A DNA stretch of 64,000 bases from Ectocarpus siliculosus (taxonomy: Eukaryota; Sar; Phaeophyceae; Ectocarpales; Ectocarpaceae): NCBI GenBank assembly GCA_000310025.1, contig FN649743.1:2966626-3030625 (forward strand). Direction: 5' to 3'. A program made the position numbers and the translations under genes. Shown one piece after another: positions 46,250 to 56,720 of the stretch; the first letter of the stretch is position 1; the number at the start of each line of letters is the position of its first letter. The notes under the pieces are model-generated. The model did not search any database, had not been told where the DNA came from, and saw nothing but the letters and a program-made list of their open reading frames with translations.

Positions 46250-49200
46250 TCACTGCAAATTCATCACAAAGTCTCTGTGCAACGCAAAAGATTCCTTGCT
46301 GATAGCCTTCGTCAAGAAATCTGCATGCTGAAACTCCGACGCCACATGAGTAATCGAAATCTCCTTCCTCTCTACCAGTTCCCTGATAAAGTGATGCCGT
46401 ACATCAATGTGCTTCGAGTTTGAGTTCGTGATCGGGTTGTGCGCAATCTGAATCGCTCCCTGATTATCCTCGAAGATTTGAATGCACGGCATACCTGCAT
46501 CTGGCAACATAAAACGCCAAACTTGCCTCAAGAAAAGCACCTCCTTCAAGACGTCGGCAATTGCCACATACTCTGCTTCCGGTTGTGGAAAGCGTAACGC
46601 ACTTCTGCGTCCTCGAAAACCAAGTCACACACCCACCCCCACACATCACTAGTCCTCCTGAAACCGACCTACGGTCTGCTGCCTTGCTCGCATAGTCAGC
46701 ATCCACGAACACCTGCATGCTCATGCCAGTCACCACACCCCTCTCAAATGTAATCCCCATCCAACTCGTCCTACGCACGTACCCTAAAATACCAAGTGCT
46801 GCCTTCCAGTGCACCATCTTGGGAGACGCGCAATACCGCGCTACTGCTCGTACTGCATTCGCGATGTCCGGCCTGGTTTGAGTGGCCAACCACATCAGGG
46901 ATCCTACCAACTCGCGGAAAGGGACATCAGCACACGCTTCGTCCTCGTCAAAGTCGGTGAGCTTCATGCTCACAGGCAAGGGCACACTCTTCCCCCACTC
47001 TACGCCGTACTCTGCAGCCAACTCTTCTGCAAACCTTTGCTGCGAGATCCTCAAAAGGCCTCTCTCTAGATCTCTCTGGTAAAAGCACGCGGAGTACCAC
47101 CTCAACTCCCCAAGGTTCTTCACGGGGACCATCTCGTTGAGGTCTCTGCCAAACTTGTCACATCTCTCCTTCTGCCCTACGGCAAAAATGTCATCCACGT
47201 GGACCACGATGATCATGATCACACATCCATCCTCCATAAATCGAAAAACACATGCATCCGCCAAACACTGCACAAATCCTAAAAGTAACAAACACCTCGT
47301 CAGGTGCGCATGCCATTGTCGTGACGCCTGCTTCAAACCGTACAGACTCTTGCATAGCTTCACGATCAGTCCAGATAACCTACCACAACCTTGCGGGAGA
47401 CGCATGAAAACATCCTCTTCAAGCTCAGACTGCACAAACGCCTGCTGAATATCGAAATGACACAAGTCAAGGTTCTGCTCACATGCCAAAGCTGCCAACA
47501 AACGCACACTAGACACGGATACGGTGGGTGCAAACAATTCTCCAAAATCAATCGAAGCCCTCTGCATGTCCCCCCGCGCTACAAGTCTTGCCTTGAATTT
47601 CGTCGGCCATCCGTACTCGTCTGCCTTACAGTTGAATACCCACTTGGCGTTGATGAAGTTTTCTACTGGTTGCTACACCGGACTAAAAGTACCTGCATCC
47701 AACAGACCGAAAAACTCCCGACCGACTGCATCATCCCACAACTCTGAATGTTGAGACCGCATGGCCTCCTTGAACGTTTTCGGCACGCGGAGGTCGCTGG
47801 CGAGGCAGTGAGGGAGGTCCGGCATCTTGTCCAGGAGGGCGCTTGCCACGAAGAGTGGCTTCCACGTCCTCGCGGGTGGCGAACATTGCTGCGAACATGT
47901 GCAGGCCCCCCGGCCCTCCAGCTCCTGCTGGCCCCCCCGCTCCCATGGCCTGCTAAACTCGTATCTTGCGGCGGTGGGGGAGCGGGAGGGGCGATGCTGG
48001 CGGACGGTGGCAGGTCTCGACGTCCTTGATCGACGGCCTCCCGGGTGGCGAGCGACGAGACGAGCGCATCCTTGCCCATCATCGACAGCAGCCCAAGGCG
48101 GTGTTGGAGAGCGGTGCCGCCACCTGACGGGCGACGGCGGTTGCTGTTGCTCATCCATGAAGCGCAACTCGGTCGCCGCGCGTACGGCCATGCACTCTGG
48201 TTTCCTTCTCGCCCAATTCTCTGACCGCTCGCTGTGAAAGCGGCGGGTGAGCGGGAGCGGCGGCGCTTGCGGGCGGGGGTGTCGGCGGTGGACGGGGCGG
48301 CGTGGCTGCGGTGGACGGCGGTGCACTCGAAGACGCCGTGGAGATCGGCGACGCGGCTCCGGACCCTGTGAAGATCGACGGAGAAGTGGGCGGCGGCGAA
48401 GCGGTGGTCGCTGTGGGCGGGGTGTAGGTGTACGTCCGCGATGCCCATGGCGGTGGCGGTGCGGCAGCGGCTGCAGGAACGGCGGCGGCCGGCGAGGGCG
48501 CCGCGGTGACCGAAGAGCCCCCCCCGCTGGCCGGTACCGGCGCCGGCACGGCGGTGCGGCGGTTGATCCACACGACGTTGTTGGACAGGCAGATCCTTCC
48601 GGTGTCGGCGCGGAGAACGACGGCAGTGGCGGCAGAGTGGTTGCGCGCTCCGTGCATGTAGAAGCAACGCACGGATTGGACGTCCGCCTTGCTGGCGCGC
48701 TTCACGCGCATCATCCCCTCCTGGAAAAAAGGGACGACGTTGAGCGGCGGTTTACGTCCGAAGAAGGCCTCGAACGGCGACATCCAGGCCGGGTTGGCCG
48801 ACGTCGCGGAACGGTTGAAGCAGCCGGAGGCCCAGATCGCCGATGCAAGCCACAGCCGGTGTCCGTTGGCGTCCATACCGGGGATAGAGGCGAGGTCGAC
48901 GTGGCCCATGGAGAGGACGTGGCGACGGGCGGCGTGGCCCCCCTTCATAGCGCGCCAGATTGCGCTCTCGACGACCGCATTCTGCTTCGGGGTGTCGGGT
49001 GCGGTGTACTCGCGCCGGATGCCAGCGGCGTCGCAGAACGCGACGAAGGCAGCACTGGTGAACTCACCACCGTTGTCCATGCGGAAACACCCCGGAGTGC
49101 CGTTGCCGTTCAGGTCGGCGAGGAAGCGCCGCGTGTACGTCAGGGTGTCGCTCTTGGCCCGCATGCCGTACGCCCGTTGCCACCGCGACGCGCTGTCCAC

Positions 49201-49561
49201 GAACATGATCAGGTAACGAGAACCATCGAACGCCTCAGAGTACGGGCCGGTGATGTCGATGTGCACCTTGCCGAACGGTACCGCCGCGCGGGTGACTCCA
49301 CGCCGCGGCACCGGGGCCCCTCCTGCCCTTCGCCTCGATGCAGCCGACGCATGGCTGCAGTTCCCCCACCAATTGAACACCCTGCTGCTTTGCGGTTTCC
49401 CTCATCAAGAATTCATTCACGTGGCCGGTGGAAGCGTGGAACAAATTAATGTCGATGGTGGACGTGGGTTTTCCTACAGTGAACGCTGGGACCACCGGGG
49501 GGCGATAATCGCCAAAGCATGGGAAAGGGAGGGGGGACCTACATCTTGCTTCACACGGCAC
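46250..49561 (-). pseudogene. copia integrase, RT and RNase H, frameshifted
   Basis: Integrase: HASTGHVNEFLMR with CVGC (zinc-binding HHCC), then HIDITGPYSEAF, RMDNGGEF and KQNAVVES supply the D, D and E residues. RT: FGELFAPTVSVSSVRLLAAL, HFDIQQAFVQSELEEDVFM, CKSLYGLKQASRQWH and VVHVDDIFAVG (the YVDD-type box reads HVDD). RNase H: VFVDADYASKAADRRSVSG, then after a frameshift IFEDNQGAIQIAHNP and KHIDVRHHFIRELV. A Pro/Ala/Thr-rich linker lies between integrase and RT. Confidence 0.85.
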
Positions 49562-49924
49562 TCGACAACAAAGTCTCTGAGCACGTCCAACTCATCTTGC
49601 ATCACAGCGAACGCAACGGGGGGCTTCACGGACTCACATACGCCTAATGGGTCGGGATAAAAGTCACCCGGCGGGACCGAGTCCTGTCCGTTCATCAAGC
49701 CTACATCCAAGAACATACTCATGTCCATCAAAGGCAAATTATCCTGGGACTCAAGGGGCATGATCTCTATCTCTCGCGACACATTCGGGTTCACGACTGA
49801 GGGGGACAGGACGTCGGATGAGGCGATGGCTGCGGCTAGGGCAGGCTGAAAATCTCGGATCGACGGAGACACTAAATCAACATCGATAGGCGTGGAAGCA
49901 TCACTCGGAGGTACTACACCGGAA

Positions 49925-50085
49925 GTGGTGGACGGGATGCTCGAACTCGAAGGTACGACACCGGCAGCGCCGATGGGCGGGAAGCTCGAAGCCGAAGGTA
50001 CAACACCGGCGGGACCGATGGACGGGAAGCTCGGAGCCGAAGGTACAACACCGGCGGGACCGATGGACGGGAAGCTGGAACTCGG
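49925..50085 (-). repeat. minisatellite in copia protease-integrase linker
   Basis: About 54-57-bp units encode SFPSIGPAGVVPSA-type peptides, repeated three to four times and diverging outward (AGVVPSSSS, SGVVPPSD). Confidence 0.75.
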
Positions 50086-50804
50086 ACCGCATCCTGCACC
50101 CGATCCTGAAATCTGAGAAGGGGGAGGGGGGTTTTGCGCGAAAAGGCCAGTACCAACACCAGGCGGAGACGCTTGGCGGACAACGGGGGGAGGGACAACG
50201 GTAGAGGGGATTACATCACCGTCGCGGTACGAGGGAGGCAAGCGGGTGGCCGATAGAGAGCATCCGATATCCGAGTATGCGAAACTAAGCCGACCACCGA
50301 AAAGGTGCACACCCCTCTCATCCAACATTATCCTGTGCTTTTTCTGCGTGTGGTGCAGAGAGAACAAGTTGAACGAAATCCCTGGTACTACGTACACGTC
50401 TGTCAATTGGACACAGAAATCCGCTTCCCCCGATCGACCTCCTGCCATGTGAAATGCCAGATTGACACTACCTACGCACTCCACGCGCAAATAAGCACCA
50501 TTGCCTACTTTGATGAATTCTTTGCCGGGGGGGACAGGCGAGATGTTGTACATCTTGGAGCTGTTACTCACAAAATGGTTGCTTGCACCGCTATCAGACC
50601 AAAATACCTCCCTACCAGGACTGTATTCGCAACTCTGTGCAGACAAAGCAAAGCCAAGATCATCACCACATGCGACACTGCTTACATCACTCGAAACCGA
50701 AAGCGAACTCATCTCGTCAGCGGACACAAAGTGTGCCATCAGGGAGTGGAGATGCCCAGGCGGATAGGTTGCTGCTCCGGGAGAGGGCGACTGGGGCGGG
50801 GCAT

Positions 50805-50945
50805 GGGTGGAGTGCTGCTGCTGCTGCGGCTGAAACGACGGCGGTGGCGGAGGCTGCGATGGTGGCTGCCGTTGCTGAGACTGCTGCTGTTGGGGTTGCT
50901 GTTGCTGAGACTGCTGCTGTTGGGGCTGCTGCTGCTCCTGCTCCT
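50805..50945 (-). repeat. CAG/CAA triplet tract encoding poly-Gln
   Basis: Plus-strand CTG/TTG triplets encode Gln-rich sequence (QQQSQQQQPQQQQ-type) in the copia frame. Confidence 0.8.
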
Positions 50946-51251
50946 TCCGACGGTCGCGCTGGGTGTAGCACTGGGCGTTGGTGTGGAACAAGCGCGGATG
51001 TAGGTAGCAGTGGTCGTTGTCGGCTCCTCTCTCACCTCCGCCTTTCTTGTTTCCTCTCACCCTGCTCCTGCTCCGACTCCGGGCGCCTCCGTCTCCGTCC
51101 TGACCCCCGCCGTTTCCACTCGACCCATTTTGGACACGTCCATCGCCCCGGATGCCACCGGAAGCGACGAACGCGTGCCCCGCGCCATTCTTCGGTTCCC
51201 CCTCCCGACGGCGAACCGAGTCCGCATGAGCATCTCCCACAGCCTTTTCAA

Positions 51252-51261
51252 NNNNNNNNNN
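51252..51261. other. assembly gap (10 N)
   Basis: Ten unknown bases. The copia frame is open up to its left edge, and hairpin-forming DNA starts on its right edge, so the join may be unreliable. Confidence 0.98.
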
Positions 51262-51481
51262 AGTTCCGCGGATTAAAGGATACCCGCACGAGTTCGAACA
51301 CCGGCCGGATCACTTTTCTTTGCGTAGAATTACCATTGACCGAGCAGCAGCGTATGGCGAGGGGTGCGCCCCGGAGATCCCTCCTCTCGATCCCAGTGAT
51401 TAAGCTTCTAACAGCCTCAAGCCCATGTGATCCGGCCGGGTGCTAACGAGCTCAGCGCATATCTTTTAATCGCGGAACTAG
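51262..51481. repeat. inverted-repeat (hairpin) unit next to the gap
   Basis: The left end AGTTCCGCGGATTAAAGGAT is inverted at 51461-51480 (ATCTTTTAATCGCGGAACT, one base shorter). Inside, CCGGCCGGATCAC (about 51302) is inverted as GTGATCCGGCCGG (about 51427). The whole about 220 bp could fold back, as in a MITE or foldback element. No gene was seen. Confidence 0.6.
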
Positions 51482-51532
51482 ACCATCCGGCTAGTCAGCG
51501 CTGACTAGCCGGATGGTCTAGTTCCGCGATTA
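51467..51532. repeat. 66-bp perfect palindrome
   Basis: Two 33-base arms meet without spacer at GTCAGC/GCTGAC (51499/51500). The left arm runs from TAATCGCGGAACTAGACC to the centre; the right arm is its exact complement. Confidence 0.9.
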
Positions 51533-52468
51533 GCAGACGTCTTTAACCACGCCCTACGGTAGTATCCCTAACCCAGACAACTCAACCGATAGTAAAGCCG
51601 TGTACGTTGGTAAGCGCAATGGAAGCCGTCTAGACTATCTATTTCCGAAGTAAGTCGCTGTAGGGAAGCCTACTTTAGGCCGTGTAGCTAGAAAAGGTTT
51701 AGAGCCGGTGTGGGTGGGCTGGTAACGATGTATATGACGAGCCAGTCGGTGCCGCGTCGAAGGATAAATAAGGACAATTCAACCGGTGAAAACGCTGCAC
51801 AGATAGCATTTGCATAGGTTGCCGCGCCTGACCAAGGAATGTCACAAGAAACCAATAGCCTTCCGACATGGAGTGACCACTTTCCACGAAGTCGAACGCT
51901 ACTGTACGCGATGAGGTGCATTGGCGTACTGCTGTGTAGCATACCACACCTTGCACACAGCGGGTATACCGAAACCAGAAATATTTCTCTTCTTGTCTTG
52001 CCTCCTTGTTTCCGATTGCCGAACACGCAATTCAAGAAGAGCGCTCCTCTAGCAGCTGGCCCTCTCCTCTCGGTCGCGCTCTCACTTCCAGGCAGCTGCT
52101 ATGTACCGCTGCAACGGTTTCCTCTGTGGAATGATGGACCTGGGCAGGATCTTGATGCGCGATGATGGACGAAGGGGAGGAGGTCCGCGAGGTGCACCCA
52201 CGCACCAGGATTCCTTCTATTGGTGGCAGCTTGCCAATTTTGGCGCTTGCAGTGGTCTCCATGGTGGTCTCCGTGGTGGTCTCCATACCATAGGTGGTGT
52301 AGTAGACTTGTATATAAGTCAGTATGTACTCGAAAATGCGGGGCAATGAATGTGACTTATGTATTCTTTTTTTTTGTAGTGTTTCATCAATGCACCAGCT
52401 GGCATCACTGGTATAAATCATCAGTGTATAGACTAAAAAAGACTGGAAATAAGTCCAGTACCCAGCTG
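51533..52468. other. no gene recognised
   Basis: Unique sequence. GGTGGTCTCC words recur at 52250-52290. No supported frame. Confidence 0.35.
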
Positions 52469-52567
52469 GTTTCCCTCCACTCACTGAAAAGACTCCACCA
52501 CATCCCGTTCGACTGTGGGTATATCTCGAATGGGTAGTCTTTCTGTGTGTGTTTCTATTATTCCTTA
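52469..52567 (-). repeat. dispersed about 110-bp repeat, copy B
   Basis: Inverse copy of 30481-30592 with only a few differences (for example AATAATAG for AATAATAAT, and CCACAG for CCACAA). Confidence 0.7.
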
Positions 52568-53499
52568 AATCAATGTGCGGGGGAAAGGGTGCGGCGCAAT
52601 CGGGCTGCGCGACACGCAGCACCGCGCTCGACTATGCATACGCCCCACACGCAGCCTGCGTGGTGGGCGGTGTGCACGACATCGTCGTCTGCTGTCAAGA
52701 GACACCATAGCGGCACCATCTTAGCAGTGGCAGTGGTAGCAAGAGTGACGGCAGCTGGAGGGTGCAATCATTAATTAAAGTTTGCTACATACCGCAAGTT
52801 TCCCTTCCGATCAGAGGCAGGCAGGGTAGTTTCGACGCTGGGCGGAGAAGCCCGACAGCGGAAACTCGGATGGCGGGTCTCTAAACCACATCATGCGAAC
52901 ATCTTGCAGCACCATTGATAGATTAGATGTGCTGGGAGAGCGATGCTCACGGCGCCAGAATCATGGGACAAACACCGCGCTGCGGGGATAGTCTATGCGG
53001 GCAATTCCCGTTCGACCGCGGGAATTTATTTCGCTCGACCGAGAGTTTTTGGTTGAGTGGGGAGGACGATGAACGACGAGACCGCAGTCTGAGAGACTTC
53101 GTAGGAGGAGTGCGCAGTATCGTCTATCGTAGTGCTTGCTGTGTAGCCGCACTTACTTCGGGTAGAGGTAAATAATTGCACCCGCACTCGAGTACTTGGC
53201 AGTTATACAAACGGCATCCTCAATAAACTTAAGAAGAACTACTCCTACTGTTGTGAGCCCGAATATGTAAGAATACCACACACACTACTACTGTAAAATT
53301 CCCCCAGCACCAGTGAGAGGGTAATAAAATCTCGTTGTAGCCAAGCCAAAACTAGATGCCGGTGATATGTGATATCCGTATGATGCTGACGGCTACTGCC
53401 GCCGTCCGAACGTGTTAGAGACCTTACAATAAAATATTGATCGGAAGTTCGCGTGGGTTGGTGGGTCGCGCAATGCGATGCGTGTTTCATCCAATGCGA
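52568..53499. other. no gene recognised
   Basis: Unique sequence with only short frames. Confidence 0.35.
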
Positions 53500-53615
53500 C
53501 ACTTCCAATGGGACTCATGGGACCTCCCATTGGACACACACGTGGGGAGTCCAATGGGACTCTTAGGACATTCCATGGGACACCTGTGACAACGAATGGG
53601 ACGCCCATCGCACGC
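53500..53615. repeat. CCAATGGGAC/CCCATTGGAC cluster
   Basis: Words such as CCAATGGGACTC, CCTCCCATTGGAC, CCATGGGAC and AATGGGACGCCCAT recur, similar in style to the CCCATGGG cluster at 41601-41770. Confidence 0.5.
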
Positions 53616-54455
53616 CCATTCGAAGACAAAAATTGAGGCGCTGCGAAAACTTCTCGTTAGACAAGATGAAGCCAGAAAGCTTAAGCGAGGCAAAGTTTGG
53701 TTGTGCGTGTGGTGAATGTCGAGCTCGGCGATAGTTGTACCCCTCGGCATAGTAAGAGTAGGTGACGAAGCTGAACAATTGCGACTTGGCCGATCAGGTG
53801 CTTTGGTTGAGGTTACGATTCCTTCCGCGGCATCGAGTTGTACGGCCCGTGCGTAGGCCCCATTATTGCGTCAATAGTACTCCCACCATACAACCACACA
53901 CAGTGAACATCCAGATAAATGTCGGAGAACGGTCTGAAGGACAGTCCGCGGAGCCTACTGAAAGTTGGTGGTTTTGTTTTGTCGCCATCTATACATCGGG
54001 CGTTGTATCAAATAAAGGGTGGGAGCAGAAGCCCACGATGTTCTTGTCGAGCCGATAAAGAGCGTGTGATGCGTGGTGGTGCCAGCTGTACACCATGGAT
54101 GACAGAGTCCGAGAGGTCCAGTCTCTCTCTCGGTTACGTAGACGAAACTTGCTCCAACTTGTGTGCGAAAGGGGACGAAGACAACCCCATGGGGCCCGTG
54201 GGGGGGGCACGGCTCAAGACGCGAGGCTAGTGGTGTACATTTTTGGATGCACGCACAAATGCAGCTCTCTGCATGGCGCATCGCATGTCCTTATTCGAGG
54301 CAATGAACGTAGTCATTTCATCACTTCTGCGCCTCTAGCCTACCGCGCGGAGGCACAAGAAACGTTACGGGTCCATGCGACGAGATTCTGCCGCTGACAG
54401 TTGTGACTGAAAAACGGGGCAGGATGGGTGGGCGAACGCCACAGCTCCCACGTGT
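53616..54455. other. no gene recognised
   Basis: Short frames on both strands, none with domains. Confidence 0.35.
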
Positions 54456-54520
54456 GGATGTGGTTATATCTCGAATGAGTAGTCTTTCTGTGCGTGTATG
54501 TATTTTTTCAATAACTATAT
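54456..54520 (-). repeat. dispersed repeat, diverged copy C
   Basis: GGTTATATCTCGAATGAGTA, GTCTTTCTGTGCGTG match the core of repeats A and B. Confidence 0.5.
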
Positions 54521-54677
54521 GTCGCTCATAAAAGAGGCAGAAATGGTTCGCGAACCGGCACCACTGAAATTGCATCTGTCGATGGAATCTCGAGAAACAT
54601 CGACCGAAGAAAAACAACTTACTTTTAGAGAAGAGACCGAAGATCGCCTACTCTAAAACCAAGTGAATATGCAGACA

Positions 54678-54735
54678 GTGGGGTCACTTTTTGGTCGGGT
54701 CGGAAGAAGTGGGGTCACTTTTTGGTGGGGTCAAA
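54678..54735 (+). repeat. 31-bp tandem pair
   Basis: GTGGGGTCACTTTTTGGT occurs at 54678 and 54709, each followed by a GGGTC word. Confidence 0.7.
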
Positions 54736-56474
54736 ATCGAAAATAGATCTGAGAATTTCCGCGACAGAAACTGAATCCCTATCGGACTTCAGAATCCTTT
54801 TGGCGGCGGGCCCTCCCACCTCGCACGCGAGAGAATGTATGCAATAACCAGCCACAACGAGGAAACTTCGGCCAGGGTACTCAGTCTCAACCTGCCGGAC
54901 TAATCACGAAAGGACGTCCGCTCAGAGGCGACCTATACTTTCAGTAGCAGCTTGGTGTCGCTAAACTGGGTGGTAGCTCGTACACAGGCCAGCCCAGAGT
55001 GTTCAAAACGTTTGCCAGAACGAATGTGTGGTGAGTCGGCCAGGGAATGTGTCCTCTATCTCTGCAGGCACAAACAAATGCTGCGACTTGAGAGCACACG
55101 GTCTCCGCCTACAAGGAACATGTAGAATGAAAAATGCACCAAATCTCTCTCTTCTCTCTCTCTCTCTCTCTCTCTCCCTCGATGTCTGCCTGTCTGTATC
55201 AGAACAGCCAAAGCACTGATGACCACCCAGCGGCGAAACGGGACAACCCAAGCATGAGCATGATGTTCGGGTCCCACTACTGGTGTGGCCTCGTTCGCTT
55301 CCACACACGACGTGCAAGCGACCGGAGAAATGTGTTGCCACAAAGAGCACACAATCAACGAGACCAAAAAGATGATCAGGAAACATAAATTCAAACACAG
55401 AAAGACTTGCTGGAGACCACGCATACATATAAATCCAGAACGAAGATGACGTTTCGCCGCAATAAAGAGGAACCCATAATAACGCTCCCATCCAGAAAAA
55501 ATCAAACTAGGAATGTGCCATGTTCTAGTCTCCGAGCACAGAGCAGGAAAACAGCCAAACGCCGCTGCGAATTCGATAGAAAAAAAAAAGGCGACCACGC
55601 GTGGGAATCGAAGAATTTTCTGTCTCGCCCAAACTTGATTTTCGTTTCTAGGGTTGGTCGCCTCGGCGCCTCAAACTTCTTGGCCAGGCCAGCCGTGTTA
55701 CAGGTTGAAGCAACCAAAGGACAAGAGACCACTACGCACCAACCTCAAGCCGGGGGTGACGGCGGTGGTAGTGAATAGCAAAGAGAGCACCACACGCCGA
55801 CACAAGACGGACATGATGGCGGTGATGGTGAATACCAACGACACCGGCCCCGCACGTCGAGGTGGGAAACATGCAAGGGGCCACACACGACATATAGACC
55901 ATACACCCAATGCAACAGGACAAGTAGAAAAAGAAACAACACTGTCCTCTGCTTCCCCTTAATACCGACCGTAAACGTATACGACAGACTGCATGCCCTG
56001 CATACCGGCCGTAAGCGTGCACGACAGTCCACCTGAGCGTGCGCTTTTCCGGTGCCGCAAACGTATACATATCAACGGCAGTGTGCGGAAAGTGGACGCC
56101 GAAAAGAAGGCCACGCGATCAACAAAGGAGAAACATCAGCACCGACTTCTCCCGCTGAACGCCGCGCATGCAAAGTACTAACCAAAAGAAACAAACAACC
56201 ACACTCCTATCCGTAGAAGAGACGAATGCCTTGTGTTCTTGTAAGAAAACACGCACAGACACACACACACACATATCCAGCGATCACCCAACAGCACTAA
56301 AGCGGCCGCAGGAACAAAAAAAATGGGGCGTACGAGCGATGGTACGTTTGCGCCCTCCCCCCTGCACCCTTCATGCGACTCGCCGAATACCGCACGGCGC
56401 TTCGCGCTTGATGATGTGAGAGCCTGGTCCGGTGAGAACCCGGCGTGCTCCGTCTCGGCTTCGTAGGGATGCGA
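54736..56474. other. no gene recognised; 3' flank of FNIP gene
   Basis: A (CT)n run lies at about 55140-55177. Plus-strand frames at 55407-55778 and elsewhere are basic and domain-free. A CA run lies near 56258-56274. Confidence 0.35.
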
Positions 56475-56526
56475 AGTCAATGGTCTCACGACTGCGGCAT
56501 GCACGACCATGAGTTCACCCCCCCCA
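56475..56526 (+). repeat. SINE-like short repeat (GGTCAATGG family)
   Basis: AGTCAATGGTCTCACGACTG, CGGCATGCACGACCATGAG, TTCACCCCCC. A variant (GGCCAATGGTCAAACGGCTA) follows at about 56554. Confidence 0.5.
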
Positions 56527-56720
56527 CACACACACACCGTCTTCCAACCGTGGCCAATGGTCAAACGGCTAAGGCATGCAAAACATGAGTACGCCTCGCC
56601 GAGCACGGGGGAATGCCGATGTAGTCCAAGCGTCACGAGCAGCAGCCCTCTGCGCATCGAGCAACCTAAAAACCGGACGGGGCTACTTGTATCCATCTGC
56701 TCCCCACGCCAACGAAAATA

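Larger units (their letters stand above)
46250..51240 (-). mobile_element. Ty1/copia retrotransposon, degraded, 5' end cut by assembly gap
   Basis: Read on the minus strand, the order is nucleic-acid-binding Cys/His motif, protease, integrase, RT, RNase H, the copia order. The 5' LTR and most of gag would lie at or beyond the N gap. Several frame changes (about 49380, 48200, 47750 and 46600) break pol. The element also carries internal minisatellites. Confidence 0.85.
49474..51240 (-). pseudogene. copia gag end and protease frame
   Basis: The 588-codon frame starts beside the N gap, so it is probably 5' truncated. It has basic/Gly-rich sequence, a Cys/His knuckle-like CYLHPRLFHTNAQC, a long poly-Gln tract, then protease with FWSDSGASNHFVS and KVGNGAYLRVE. 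A Pro/Ser/Val tandem repeat region follows before integrase. Confidence 0.75.

Noticed and set aside
48247-49449. 400-codon plus-strand Arg/Gly-rich frame
   Set aside because: Antisense shadow of the copia integrase and its Pro/Ala linker.
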